Source: Actinoallomurus sp050942425 (GTDB taxonomy: Bacteria > Actinomycetota > Actinomycetes > Streptosporangiales > Streptosporangiaceae). Taken from it: a DNA stretch of 64,000 nt. Made by a program: the position numbers and the translations under genes. This document shows positions 8,283 to 16,758 of the stretch, piece after piece. Location of the stretch: assembly GCF_050942425.1 (NCBI RefSeq), contig NZ_CP192063.1:10354001-10418000 (forward strand), in the 5' to 3' direction. Positions within the stretch are counted from its first letter, which is position 1; every line of letters begins with the position of its first letter. The notes beneath the pieces were generated by a model, which worked only from the letters and a program-made list of their open reading frames with translations, did no database searches and had not been told where the DNA came from.

Positions 8283-8404
8283 GTTGCCTTTCCAGATCTA
8301 GCAACCGATCCGTTGCAAGTAAGTAGCATCTATGCAGGTGGGAGCAAGAAAAGTGTTGCAGTGGCCTGAGGCATAACGCAACACCAACCCACCCGTTCGT
8401 TGCA
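8283..8404. promoter_or_regulatory. Cluster of six GTTGC/GCAAC boxes upstream of the DUF4097 gene
   Basis: GTTGC occurs at 8283, 8312, 8355 and 8399, and its complement GCAAC at 8301 and 8378, forming inverted pairs such as GCAAC-6-GTTGC (8301-8316). Several centre-to-centre steps are 18-23 bp. The cluster covers the region between the DUF4097 start and the end of the XRE gene, so it is a candidate operator array for the nearby MarR-like regulator. Confidence 0.45.
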
Positions 8405-8421
8405 CTGATTGAGAGTGAACG

Positions 8422-9342
8422 CTATGCCGAGGGCATCGTCCTTCTCACGGGCCCCACCGCTTGGCGTGCGGTATCACGGGCGGGGCGTTCGACGTGTTCG
8501 GCGGTCAGCCCGGCGAGCAGGCGCAGGGCGGATCGGGACGGGGAGTCCGGCTCGGCGGTGAAGATCGCCAGTCGCTGGCCTTCGTCGTCCGGCAGCTGCA
8601 GCAGTTCGTCGGTGAGGGTCAGCGGGCCCACGACGGGGTGCCGGTATTCACGGGTGTGATGGGCGCAGCGACGTACGGGATGGGCCGACCACATCGCGGA
8701 GAACTCCGTGCTCTTCATGGTCAGCTCGCCGATGAGTTCGGCGAGGAGGCGGTCATCGGGGTAGCGGCCCGCGATGACGCGCAGGTCGGCGACCGTGTCC
8801 CGCGCCTTCTTGTCCCAGTCGGTGAACAGCGCGCGGATGTGCGGGTCGAGGAAGAACAGCCGCGCCCAGTTGGGCCGGTCGGCCGGCCGCTCGGGCGCGT
8901 GGAAGTCCAGGTGCCCGGCGAGGAGGGCGTGGCCCATCCTGTTCCAGGCGAGCACGTCGACGCGCCGCCCGAGGACCAGGGCGGGCACGTCCCCGAGGGA
9001 CTCGACCATGACGCGAATCGCGGGGCGCAGGCGCTCGGGAGCCGGGCGGCGTCGCGGTCCGGGCGCCGGGCGGGCCAGGGTGTACAGGTGCGTCCGCTCG
9101 TCGCCGTCCAGGCGCAGGACCCGGGCGATCGCGTCGAGGACGGCGTCGGAGGCGCCCGGGCTCTGTCCCTGCTCCAGGCGCGTGTAGTAGCCGACGCTGA
9201 CGCCCGCGAGCCGGGCGAGCTCTTCGCGGCGCAGGCCGGGCACCCGGCGCCGCCCGCCGTAGTCCGCCAGTCCCGCGTCTTCGGGCCGGAGCCGCGCCCG
9301 CCGTGAGCGCAGGAACTCCCCCAACTCCGGACTTCGCTCCAT
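8422..9342 (-). CDS. XRE-family regulator with MmyB-like ligand-binding domain
   Basis: 306 aa from the ATG at 9342. The N-terminal HTH (LGEFLRSRRARLRPEDAGL, then RRVPGLRREELARLAGVSVG and YYTRLEQG) is followed from about residue 100 by the MmyB-like ligand-binding domain, with the typical PALVLGRRVDVLAWNRMGHA and HPVVGPLTLTDELLQLPDDE segments. It is divergent from a short SDR gene at 9518, the usual target arrangement for this family. A second, clearly related XRE/SDR pair lies at 12677-14606. The ligand is unknown. Confidence 0.9.
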   Translation of the reverse strand: MERSPELGEFLRSRRARLRPEDAGLADYGGRRRVPGLRREELARLAGVSVGYYTRLEQGQSPGASDAVLDAIARVLRLDGDERTHLYTLARPAPGPRRRPAPERLRPAIRVMVESLGDVPALVLGRRVDVLAWNRMGHALLAGHLDFHAPERPADRPNWARLFFLDPHIRALFTDWDKKARDTVADLRVIAGRYPDDRLLAELIGELTMKSTEFSAMWSAHPVRRCAHHTREYRHPVVGPLTLTDELLQLPDDEGQRLAIFTAEPDSPSRSALRLLAGLTAEHVERPARDTARQAVGPVRRTMPSA

Positions 9343-9517
9343 ATGCCCAGTCTGCCGAGTCCGCGGGCGCGGAACCTGCACCTGTCAGGGGTAGGAACCG
9401 CGGTCCTACCTCTCACACAGGGCTCGGCACGATCCGCGACGGCCACCAGAGTCGGGTCGTGATCCCGATCGCCGGGACACGCACTGGCGATGGCCAGGCA
9501 TGGAGGAGTGCTCGAAC

Positions 9518-10108
9518 ATGAAGATCCTCGTAATCGGTGCGACCGGCACGATCGGGTCCACGGCCGCCGCCGTACTGGAGTCGGGCGGTCACGAGGTCGT
9601 ACGTGCCTCCCGGAACGGACCGGTGACGGTGGACATGACCGACCCGGCCTCGATCGAGGCGGCCCTCATGTCGGTGTCCGACCTCGATGCCGTCGTGTGC
9701 TGCGCGGCGAGCGGCCGGTTGACTCCTCTCGCGTCCGCCTCGGACGAGGACTTCACGGCCGGCCTGCACGGCAAGCTCCTCGGGCAGGTCACCCTCGTAC
9801 GCCGGGCGCTGCACCTCGTACGTGACGGCGGATCCATCACCCTCACCAGCGGCGTCTTCGACGAACCGACGCCGGGAGGCGCGTTCGGCGCCCTCGTCAA
9901 CGCCGGACTGGGAGCCTTCGTCGAAGCCGCCGCGATCGAGATGCCCCGCGGCCTGCGCCTGAACGCCGTGAGCCCAGGCTGGGTCAGCGAAACCCTCAAG
10001 GCGATGGGCGAAGACGGCTCCCAAGGAACTCCGGCGACCGAAGTGGCCCACGCCTACCTTCGAGCCATCGAAGGAACGATGCGGGGTCAAATACTTATCC
10101 CGAGGTGA
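9518..10108 (+). CDS. Short SDR-family protein lacking the YxxxK catalytic pair
   Basis: 196 aa from the ATG at 9518, with GGAGGAG 11 nt upstream. The Rossmann nucleotide motif is GATGTIG near the N-terminus, and SxxG and NAVSPGW segments of the SDR fold are present. At the position of YxxxK the sequence reads AFGALVNAGLGAFVEAAAIE, so the catalytic Tyr appears to be absent. It is therefore either a non-classical reductase or a nucleotide-sensing protein. It is divergent from the MmyB-like XRE gene, which probably controls it. Confidence 0.82.
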   Translation: MKILVIGATGTIGSTAAAVLESGGHEVVRASRNGPVTVDMTDPASIEAALMSVSDLDAVVCCAASGRLTPLASASDEDFTAGLHGKLLGQVTLVRRALHLVRDGGSITLTSGVFDEPTPGGAFGALVNAGLGAFVEAAAIEMPRGLRLNAVSPGWVSETLKAMGEDGSQGTPATEVAHAYLRAIEGTMRGQILIPR

Positions 10109-10113
10109 AGAAT

Positions 10114-10148
10114 CCCCCGCCCTTGGCTCCGGTAAGCAAGGGCGGGGG
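10114..10148. terminator. Perfect bidirectional terminator between the SDR and DUF397 genes
   Basis: CCCCCGCCCTTG (10114-10125) pairs with CAAGGGCGGGGG (10137-10148), a 12-bp perfect stem with an 11-nt loop, between two convergent genes. Confidence 0.85.
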
Positions 10149-10162
10149 ACGTCAGGGATTCG

Positions 10163-10255
10163 TTACTTGTCGCTCTTCTCGGCAATGGTGACCTCGACGC
10201 AGTCGCCACCGTTGTTGGTGCTGCGCGTCGACTTACGCCAGCTCAGGTTGCCCAT
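10163..10255 (-). CDS. DUF397 small protein, WhiJ-associated
   Basis: Thirty-residue protein starting MGNLSWRKSTRS and containing NNGGDCVEV, the core signature of DUF397 proteins (WRKSS..GGDCVEVA). It overlaps the end of the XRE gene by 13 nt in another frame, so translation is probably coupled. In actinomycetes DUF397 proteins pair with WhiJ/Scr1-type XRE regulators (DUF5753) and modulate them. This copy is shorter than the usual 60-70 aa. Confidence 0.85.
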   Translation of the reverse strand: MGNLSWRKSTRSTNNGGDCVEVTIAEKSDK

Positions 10256-11052
10256 GATTGTGCTGCCTTCATGATGAGCTCAATGGATGCGTCTTCATGC
10301 AGCGCCTTGGCGCTCAGCATCTGCCAGAGTCGCCGCATCGCTGCGACATCTTCGGCTTTTTCTACCACTTCCCCGCGGAGCGCATTGTCGACATAGGCGA
10401 CCTCCGACCCGTTGATGCTCGCCAGCACGATCGCGCCACCGGCGAATCCCGCGTGTGCTCCGACGTCGAAAGGGATCACCTGGATGATGATCCCGTCCCG
10501 CTGCGAGAGCTCCACCAGCCGCATTAATTGATCACGCATGACCTCCGGGCCGCCGACCGGACGACTGATCACCGCCTCGTCGAGCACCGCGTGGTACAGC
10601 GGAGGATCCTTGCGTGCCAGAAGCTTCTGTCTCGCCATCCGCGCGCTCACCTGCTCCTCAAGATCGAGGGGAGCCGGCTTCCCGAGCCGAAGGACCGCTC
10701 GCGCGTAGTCCTCCGTCTGCAGGAGGCCGGGGACCACCTGCGGCGCGAACGCCAGCAGTGCCGATGACTCAGACTCCGCCGTGGTCCACTTGTTAAGCCA
10801 CTCGGGTGCGACCTCCTTACTGACGAGATCATCGAGTATCCGCAGTATTACATCGGGAAGGTCCAATATGTTCGTTAGGTGAGGAAGGTATTCCGTTTTC
10901 GGGATGAGACGTCCGGTTTCCCACGAGGCGACGAGGGATTCGGAGACCGGGAAGGTCTTCGCCAGTTCGGCGCGGGTGAGCTGCTTCGATTCGCGGGCGC
11001 GACGGATCTCCTTGCCGACGAACTGCCGCGCCGTCATGTGGTTTCCCGACAT
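10243..11052 (-). CDS. WhiJ-like XRE regulator with DUF5753 domain
   Basis: 269 aa from the ATG at 11052; the ATG at 11037 and a GTG at 11064 are possible alternatives, and none has a strong ribosome site. The HTH is KEIRRARESKQLTRAELAKT plus SESLVASWETG. The DUF5753 domain follows from about residue 85 (LAFAPQVVPGLLQTEDYARA, LDEAVISRPVGG, IIIQVIPFDVGAHAGFAGG). With the overlapping DUF397 gene it forms a WhiJ/DUF397 pair of the type that controls development and secondary metabolism in Streptomyces. It is divergent from two small genes at 11179 and 11463. Confidence 0.9.
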   Translation of the reverse strand: MSGNHMTARQFVGKEIRRARESKQLTRAELAKTFPVSESLVASWETGRLIPKTEYLPHLTNILDLPDVILRILDDLVSKEVAPEWLNKWTTAESESSALLAFAPQVVPGLLQTEDYARAVLRLGKPAPLDLEEQVSARMARQKLLARKDPPLYHAVLDEAVISRPVGGPEVMRDQLMRLVELSQRDGIIIQVIPFDVGAHAGFAGGAIVLASINGSEVAYVDNALRGEVVEKAEDVAAMRRLWQMLSAKALHEDASIELIMKAAQSWAT

Positions 11053-11178
11053 CTCGCTGCACACCTTCCGTACAAACGTGGGACGCGCCTCTTGTCTCTT
11101 CGCGCTCCGCGCGTTGGGGGCTCCCAGCGTACGACTTCTCAGTCATTCTGTGGAGTCAAACGACAACAGGGAGTCACC

Positions 11179-11466
11179 ATGACCATCAATTCGCTCGAAG
11201 ACGTTCACGAACTCGCCGGAAAACTCGTGACGGCCTGCCAGGCGGTCGGCCTGGACGCGCAACAGCAGGGGCCGACGCGGGTTTACGTTCACGCGCCGGG
11301 GACCAGCAATCACCTCTCGGAGATCGTCACGGCGAAGCCGGACGAGAATGAACGCCTCTGCTGGTGGTGGAGTTGGGACAAGCCGATCTGCGGCGCGGAC
11401 GAAATCGAGAAGGCCGTCGAGATGATCAAAAAGGTCGTCTCCGTTCCGCTCCCACCCCGGAAATGA
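11179..11466 (+). CDS. Small hypothetical protein divergent from the WhiJ-like gene
   Basis: 95 aa from the ATG at 11179, with AGGGAG 5 nt upstream. The protein is acidic to neutral and predicted mixed alpha/beta, ending in a helix (DEIEKAVEMIKKVVSVPLP) after a tryptophan cluster (CWWWSWDKPI). There is no signal peptide. The stop overlaps the next start (ATGA), so the two small genes form a coupled pair transcribed away from the WhiJ-like regulator. Similar small genes accompany WhiJ-type loci, but I do not recognise the family by name. Confidence 0.75.
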   Translation: MTINSLEDVHELAGKLVTACQAVGLDAQQQGPTRVYVHAPGTSNHLSEIVTAKPDENERLCWWWSWDKPICGADEIEKAVEMIKKVVSVPLPPRK

Positions 11467-11657
11467 CCTCGCCGGACGAGCTCATGCGCTCCGTCAACGA
11501 GTTCCGGGACACCCTGAACGCGATCGGTTCGCAGGGGGTGTCCCAGGCCGCCGAGCTGACACAGCTGGACCGACTCGTACGGCGGTATCCCGCGGCGGCG
11601 CGCAAGAGCCTCGAACTCTACGACCGGCAGTTCCGTCCCGACCGGACGGGGCCGTAG
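11463..11657 (+). CDS. Small hypothetical helical protein
   Basis: 64 aa. The ATG at 11463 overlaps the upstream stop by 4 nt. The sequence is helix-rich and amphipathic (DELMRSVNEFRDTLNAIGS, SLELYDRQF) with no membrane segment. Coupling to the upstream 95-aa gene suggests the two products act together, possibly as part of the WhiJ/DUF397 module; this is context-based inference. Confidence 0.62.
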   Translation: MTSPDELMRSVNEFRDTLNAIGSQGVSQAAELTQLDRLVRRYPAAARKSLELYDRQFRPDRTGP

Positions 11658-12043
11658 ACCTGCCGCGTCCTTCCGCGATGGCGTGGTTCCGACCGGGAGA
11701 CGGGCGCACGCGCGAGGAGCATCGCGGGGACACGGCGCCCGCCCCGCTAACCACGCGCACGAAGCGAGATCAAACACCGTCGATCGCCGCATGACGCTCC
11801 CGGCCACACACAAATACAGATCCTCGATCACAGCTTCCTGGGTGAATGCGAGATCGATAAGCCGTTTGTGTGCGAACGGGTCCACCCGTCACGGATCCAC
11901 CGACGCCTCTCCCCCTCGGGCCGGCGAGCGACGGCGTCCAGGAGGCGACAGCGACGCAGAGCCCCGCGCTGCCGACCGACAGCCGCTGCCGGCCTTATCG
12001 GTCGGCATCCTTGGCCGCGATCGGGGGCTGGTTTGATGACCGG
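11658..12043. other. 386-bp intergenic stretch with an A+T-rich patch
   Basis: No gene can be supported. Positions about 11800-11880 are markedly richer in A+T than the surroundings (ACACAAATACAGATCCTCG), which may reflect foreign or decayed DNA, but no transposase motif or terminal repeat is visible. Confidence 0.4.
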
Positions 12044-12598
12044 ATGCGAAAGTTCTTGTTCCTGGTGGGAAGTGCGCGTTCAGGGGGTAACACCGAGGAG
12101 CTGGCGCGCCGGGCCGCCGCGCATCTGCCCTCGGACGTCGCCCAGCAGTGGCTGCATCTTCGCGATCTCCCGTTGCCGGACTTCCAGGATGTCCGCCACG
12201 TGCCGGGCACCGTCTACTCCCAGCCGACCGGTAACGAGCGGGTCCTGTTGGACGCCACGCTCGAGGCGACCGATCTCGTCGTCGCTTCACCGCTGTACTG
12301 GTACAGCGTCTCGGCCGCCACGAAGCTCTACCTCGACTACTGGTCGGGCTGGTTCCGCGTGCCCGGGGCCGACTTCAAGGCCAGGATGCGCGGCAAGACG
12401 ATGTGGGCGATCAGTGTGATCAGCGAGGAGGACCCGGCCAGGGCCGACCCTCTCCTGGGCACCCTGAAGATCTCCGCTGACTACATGGGCATGCACTGGG
12501 GCGGAGGGCTTCTGGGCTATGCGAATCGCCCAGGCGACATCCTGGCCGACGAGAAGGCCCTGGGAGAGGCCAAGCGCTTCTTCGTGCTGGGCGGCTAG
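12044..12598 (+). CDS. NAD(P)H-dependent FMN reductase / flavodoxin-like oxidoreductase
   Basis: 184 aa from the ATG at 12044. The FMN phosphate loop is GSARSGGNT near the N-terminus. The segment DLVVASPLYWYSVSAATKLY is the second flavin-contacting loop of the NADPH-dependent FMN reductase fold. KTMWAISVISEED and MGMHWGGGLLGYAN are the later strand and loop. It is a cytosolic flavoprotein that probably reduces quinones or another small acceptor. It is monocistronic, between small WhiJ-linked genes and the convergent XRE gene. Confidence 0.87.
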   Translation: MRKFLFLVGSARSGGNTEELARRAAAHLPSDVAQQWLHLRDLPLPDFQDVRHVPGTVYSQPTGNERVLLDATLEATDLVVASPLYWYSVSAATKLYLDYWSGWFRVPGADFKARMRGKTMWAISVISEEDPARADPLLGTLKISADYMGMHWGGGLLGYANRPGDILADEKALGEAKRFFVLGG

Positions 12599-12676
12599 CT
12601 TGAGTTTTAACCTCTGACTACGTGTTGAGAGTTGCTGCGCGGCCCGAATGGGCAGGTCGCATTGCTCTCGATCCCG

Positions 12677-13549
12677 CTAATGATCTGCGTGCTGCCCGTG
12701 CGAGGTCTCGGGCTGCCGTATCCACGCGGCCAGTAGCCGAAGCGCCTCTTCGGAGCTGGAGCCTGCCTCGGCGGTGTAGACACTCAGCCGCTGGTCCGGG
12801 TCGGCGGGCAGGGTGAGGGACTCGTAATTGAGGGTGAGCGGGCCGACGATCGGGTGGTGGAAGTGTTTGCTGCCATGCGTGTGCCGATGCACGTTCTGGT
12901 CGGCCCACCAGCGGCGGAAGTCCCCATCCGTGATCGAGAGTTCGCCGACGAGTTCGGCCAGCAGTGGATCGTGGGGATGGCGTCCGGCGTAGAGCCGGAG
13001 CGAGGCGACAATGTCCTGGGCGTGGGTGTCCCAGTGGGTATACAGCGAGCGGGCGGTCTCGTCGCAGAACATGAACCGCACCAGGTTCCGCTCGCGGTGC
13101 GGCAGCGCGTCGAAGTCGGTGAGCAGCGCACGTGCCATCTGGTTGGACGCGAGTACGTCCAGTCGCCGCCCCAGCACAAGGGCGGGGGTCTGCTCGAGGA
13201 TCCGGAGCAGGTCGCGCAGCCCCGGGCGGACCGGCTGCGGACGCGTCGCCGTGCGGCGGGGCCTGCCTGCGGCGGGCTTGGCGAGCTGGAACAGATGGGT
13301 GCGTTCGACGGGATCGAGGCGTAGCGCGCGGGAGATGGCGTCCAGCACGGTCTCGGAGACGTTCAGTCGGCGTCCGCGTTCCAGGCGTACGTAGTAGTCG
13401 ACGCTCACACCCGCCAGTTGCGCGATCTCTTCGCGGCGCAGTCCTGGCACTCGCCGAGAGCCGCCGTCGTCGGACAGGCCCGCCTGGCGCGGGGTGATCC
13501 GTGCCCGCCGAGAGCGGAGGAACTCACCGAGAGCTGCGTTGCGGTCCAT
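12677..13549 (-). CDS. Second XRE regulator with MmyB-like ligand-binding domain
   Basis: 290 aa from the ATG at 13549. The HTH (LGEFLRSRRARITPRQAGLS, then PGLRREEIAQLAGVSVDYYV) is very close to that of the protein at 8422-9342, and the C-terminal MmyB-like domain has matching PALVLGRRLDVLASNQMARA and HPIVGPLTLNYESLTLPAD segments. It is divergent from a classical SDR gene at 13755. The two XRE/SDR modules lie about 4 kb apart and flank the WhiJ-like locus, consistent with duplication of the regulator but recruitment of different SDR targets. Confidence 0.9.
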   Translation of the reverse strand: MDRNAALGEFLRSRRARITPRQAGLSDDGGSRRVPGLRREEIAQLAGVSVDYYVRLERGRRLNVSETVLDAISRALRLDPVERTHLFQLAKPAAGRPRRTATRPQPVRPGLRDLLRILEQTPALVLGRRLDVLASNQMARALLTDFDALPHRERNLVRFMFCDETARSLYTHWDTHAQDIVASLRLYAGRHPHDPLLAELVGELSITDGDFRRWWADQNVHRHTHGSKHFHHPIVGPLTLNYESLTLPADPDQRLSVYTAEAGSSSEEALRLLAAWIRQPETSHGQHADH

Positions 13550-13754
13550 GCCGTTCACGATAAGACCCGAGATCCCCCCGACGGCCCGCGAAAGGGGGCC
13601 TGGCAGTCCCCCGGTCCGGCTGTCCCCGGGGCGAAGCGGACCCCCCGGAAGTCGATCAGCAGCCGATTCCGGTGCTGAAGTGGAACGTGTCGAGACCGAC
13701 CGGAGCCTGACCGCCCCGGTCGGCCTCTGTTCGCATCGCACGAAGGGAACCCCT

Positions 13755-14606
13755 GTGTCGGACACCAAGACATTCCTGATCACCGGCGTCAGCACCGGCC
13801 TGGGCCGCGCACTCGCCCGCGCGGCGTTGGCCGCGGGCCACCGGGTGGTGGGCACGGTGCGCACGCCCGCCGACGCACGGGCCTTTGAGGCGCTCGCCGG
13901 CGACGCGCACGCCCGCATCCTGGACGTGACCGACCATGACGCGGTGGACACGGTCGTGGACGAGACCGAGCGCGACCTAGGCCCGGTCGACGTACTCGTC
14001 GCCAACGCCGGGTACGGCCATGAGGGCCTCTTCGAGGAGTCGTCGATGGATGACCTTCGCCGTCAGCTCGAGGTGAACGTCTACGGAACCGTGGCGGTGA
14101 TCAAGGCCGTGCTGCCGCACATGCGGGAGCGTCGTTCGGGCCACATCATCGCCGTCACCTCGATGGGCGGGCTGACCACCTTCCCGGGTCTCAGCTTCTA
14201 CCACGGCAGCAAGTTCGCGGTGGAGGGCATCCTCGAAGCGCTCGGCAAGGAGGTCGCCGATTTCGGCATCCATGTCACCGCCGTCGAGCCGGGCAGTTTC
14301 CGGACCGACTGGTCCGGCCGCTCGATGATCCGCGCACCCCGTGTGATCGCCGACTACGACGAGCTGTTCGAGCCGGTGCGCGCCCGGCGCATCCACGGCA
14401 GCGGGCACCAGCCGGGCGACCCGGACAAGGCCGCAGCCGCGGTGCTGCGAATCGTGGCGGCCGACCAGCCGCCGACGCACCTGCTGCTCGGCGCCGACGC
14501 GCTTCAGTTCGTCCAGGCCGGACGCGACGCCTTCGAGCGCGACATGCTGGCATGGGCCGAGCTGTCGGCCTCCACCGACTTCGACGACGTCAGCCGGTCC
14601 GCCTGA
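13755..14606 (+). CDS. Classical SDR oxidoreductase
   Basis: 283 aa from the GTG at 13755 (AAGGGA 7 nt upstream). The cofactor motif is TGVSTGLG, the structural motif is NAGYG, and the catalytic Ser and YHGSK (YxxxK) are intact. The region FGIHVTAVEPGSFRTDW is typical of SDRs resembling NADP-dependent retinol or steroid reductases. The substrate is unknown. It is divergent from, and probably regulated by, the MmyB-like XRE gene. Confidence 0.9.
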   Translation: MSDTKTFLITGVSTGLGRALARAALAAGHRVVGTVRTPADARAFEALAGDAHARILDVTDHDAVDTVVDETERDLGPVDVLVANAGYGHEGLFEESSMDDLRRQLEVNVYGTVAVIKAVLPHMRERRSGHIIAVTSMGGLTTFPGLSFYHGSKFAVEGILEALGKEVADFGIHVTAVEPGSFRTDWSGRSMIRAPRVIADYDELFEPVRARRIHGSGHQPGDPDKAAAAVLRIVAADQPPTHLLLGADALQFVQAGRDAFERDMLAWAELSASTDFDDVSRSA

Positions 14607-14728
14607 CGTCCCGGGCCCCCAGCGCGGGGCCTCGACGGCCAGGTGCACTTTGATGCATCTCGCGAGCGTCCGAGGCCGTGGTCGTCTGGCTCGGTGGCGG
14701 CGGCGCCGGGCGGTTTCTTCGAGCCGCC

Positions 14729-15343
14729 TCAGGGCCTGATGCGTTCGGGGAACCCGGTCCAGCGCAAGTCGGCCGGGAGGTGGCTCATGTCGTTGAACAT
14801 CACGATCGTGGGCGGCAGGCCGTTGCGGTACTCGATGACCGTCAGTGCGGTGTTGGCGCTGTTCAGCCCGAGCCACCGGGACGGCGGCGCGTCCAGTGCG
14901 TGCCGCATCAGCCACGCGATCGGGTAGGCGTGCGTCACCAGGACCTCGTGGGTGTCGCGCCGGGCACTTCCCGTGGCCGCGTCGGGGATCTTCGCGAACC
15001 GGGCGACCAGGGCCTCGGCGAGCCGCCGGCCCGACGCGGCCTCGGTGTCGTCGTAGCCGTCGAAGAAACCGGCCCAGGACGGGGGTGTCTCGGCCGCGCT
15101 GGGGACGTAGGGCACGTGGTCGACGAGTTCGGCGGCCTCGGTCACGGGCACGTTCGGTAGATGCCGGGCGAGTTCGTACGCGCTTGCTTCGGCCCGTGGG
15201 AGCGGAGAGTGCCACACGGCGTCGACCGGTACGCGGGCGAGCCGTTCGCCCAGCAGGCCTGCCTGCCGGCGCCCGATGTCGGTGAGCTTCCCGAACGCGT
15301 CGGCCGCGCCGTGGCGTGCCAGGTAGAGGACCCGCGTTGTCAT
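14729..15343 (-). CDS. Histidine phosphatase (phosphoglycerate mutase-like) family protein
   Basis: 204 aa from the ATG at 15343. The catalytic RHG motif is LARHGAAD near residue 10; the second His lies in VLVTHAYPIAWL. These are the two histidines of the histidine phosphatase superfamily. A loop with SPLPRAEASA gives the usual phosphate-binding Arg. It may act on small phosphoesters; the substrate is unknown. It lies on the same strand as the PEP-synthase-like gene, 109 bp downstream of it. Confidence 0.86.
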   Translation of the reverse strand: MTTRVLYLARHGAADAFGKLTDIGRRQAGLLGERLARVPVDAVWHSPLPRAEASAYELARHLPNVPVTEAAELVDHVPYVPSAAETPPSWAGFFDGYDDTEAASGRRLAEALVARFAKIPDAATGSARRDTHEVLVTHAYPIAWLMRHALDAPPSRWLGLNSANTALTVIEYRNGLPPTIVMFNDMSHLPADLRWTGFPERIRP

Positions 15344-15452
15344 CAGTGGTCAGGGACACGGTGTCCGTGGGGCCCCGTTTCCCCAGCTCCTTTCGATCCG
15401 TAGGTAGGTTCTGCTGCGGGGTGCGACTCCTGACCGGTGCGGAAGTGATCAG

Positions 15453-16709
15453 TTACACGTTCGTGGCCGTGACGGTGCCGGCGGTGCCGTCGATGGTGAT
15501 GATGGCGTCGTCGGGGAGCCTGCTCGTCGCGTTGGGGATGCCGAGAACGGCGGGGATGGCGCGCTCGCGAGCGACGATCGCGGCGTGGGAGAGCACGCCT
15601 CCGGTCTCGGTGACAACGCCGGCGGCGATGCGCAGCAGCGGCGTCCAGGCGGGGTCGGTGAAGGGGCAGACGAGGATGTCGCCCGGGCGCACGCGCGCGA
15701 AGTCGCCGGGACCGCGGACGATCCTCGCGCTGCCGGTCACGGTCCCGTGGCTGCCGGGTGTTCCGGTGAGTGCGGCGGGTGAGGCGCCGGAAGGTGATGG
15801 TGGCGGTGGGGGCGCGGCGGTGACCGGCCGTGCCTGCAGAACCCAGGTACGGCCGTCGGCGATCGCCCACTCGATGTCCTGCGGTCCGCCGAGTACGGCG
15901 GCGATCTCCTTGCCCAGCGCGGCGAGCCGCGTGGCGGTCGCGTCGTCGATCGTCGGTTGGTGCCGGGCATGGGCGGGCACGTCGCGAACGACGAGCCGTG
16001 TGCCGTGCCGGTCGAGGCGGGTCCGTTTGTCCGCCACGGTGCGCGTGATCGACCCGTCCTCGGCGACACGGTAGGCGTCCGGGGTGACCGTGCCCCCGAC
16101 GATGCTGGGGCCGAGGCCCCAGGACGCCTCGATCTCGGTCGCGTCGTTCGGGCCCGCGGGTGTGAACATGACCCCGGACACCTCGGCGTCCAGCTGGCGT
16201 TGGACGATGACGGCCATCGCAAGCGGCTGGTCATCGCGGCCGGAGGCATCCCGGTAGCCGAGGGCACGTGGAGACAACAGCGAGGCCCAACACGCGCGTA
16301 CGGCATCGGCGACCTCGCCGACTCCGTGCACCGCGAGAAAGCTCTCGTACTGACCGGCCGCCGACCCCTGGCCGGTGTCCTCGTTCGCCGCCGACGACCT
16401 CACCGCCACGGGCGGGTCGCCGAGCCCATCGAGTGCGCGCCCCAGCGCGTCGATCACGGTGGCGTGGAGCGGGCGGGCCTGGATCGCCTGCCGCGCCGCG
16501 TCGAGATCCGCCGACTCGCCGGCGAACCGCCCGACGCTCAGCTCGCCGGCGAACCGCCCGAGGCCCAGGTCGCCGGCAGCGTCCAGGTAGGCGGCGAAGG
16601 GGACGACGAAGCCGTCAGGAACCGGCAGACCCGCGCGGAGCAGCACGCCGAGTGCGCCGGCCTTGCCCCCGCAGGTATCGGCGGCGGCCTCCATCAGGGG
16701 AACGATCAC
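15453..16709 (-). CDS. Short PEP synthase-like / rifampin phosphotransferase-like enzyme
   Basis: 418 aa if started at the GTG at 16709 (AAAGGCGGG upstream); an ATG at 16757 would overlap the divergent gene and is less likely. Residues 1-330 form a pyruvate-phosphate-dikinase ATP-binding domain (GGKAGALGVL, RSSAANEDTGQG at 104-115). Residues 340-418 form the swivelling phosphohistidine domain (TGGVLSHAAIVARE with His at about 375). PEP synthase and Rph are about 750-870 aa, so the PEP-binding barrel or rifampicin-binding domain is missing. The acceptor is unknown. It is divergent from two regulator-like genes. An in-protein GRFAGE repeat occurs near residues 51-65. Confidence 0.8.
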   Translation of the reverse strand: MIVPLMEAAADTCGGKAGALGVLLRAGLPVPDGFVVPFAAYLDAAGDLGLGRFAGELSVGRFAGESADLDAARQAIQARPLHATVIDALGRALDGLGDPPVAVRSSAANEDTGQGSAAGQYESFLAVHGVGEVADAVRACWASLLSPRALGYRDASGRDDQPLAMAVIVQRQLDAEVSGVMFTPAGPNDATEIEASWGLGPSIVGGTVTPDAYRVAEDGSITRTVADKRTRLDRHGTRLVVRDVPAHARHQPTIDDATATRLAALGKEIAAVLGGPQDIEWAIADGRTWVLQARPVTAAPPPPPSPSGASPAALTGTPGSHGTVTGSARIVRGPGDFARVRPGDILVCPFTDPAWTPLLRIAAGVVTETGGVLSHAAIVARERAIPAVLGIPNATSRLPDDAIITIDGTAGTVTATNV

Positions 16710-16758
16710 CGGCCCGCCTTTCAATGAATTGTTGACAACGTTTTGTTGAGTCTCCATC

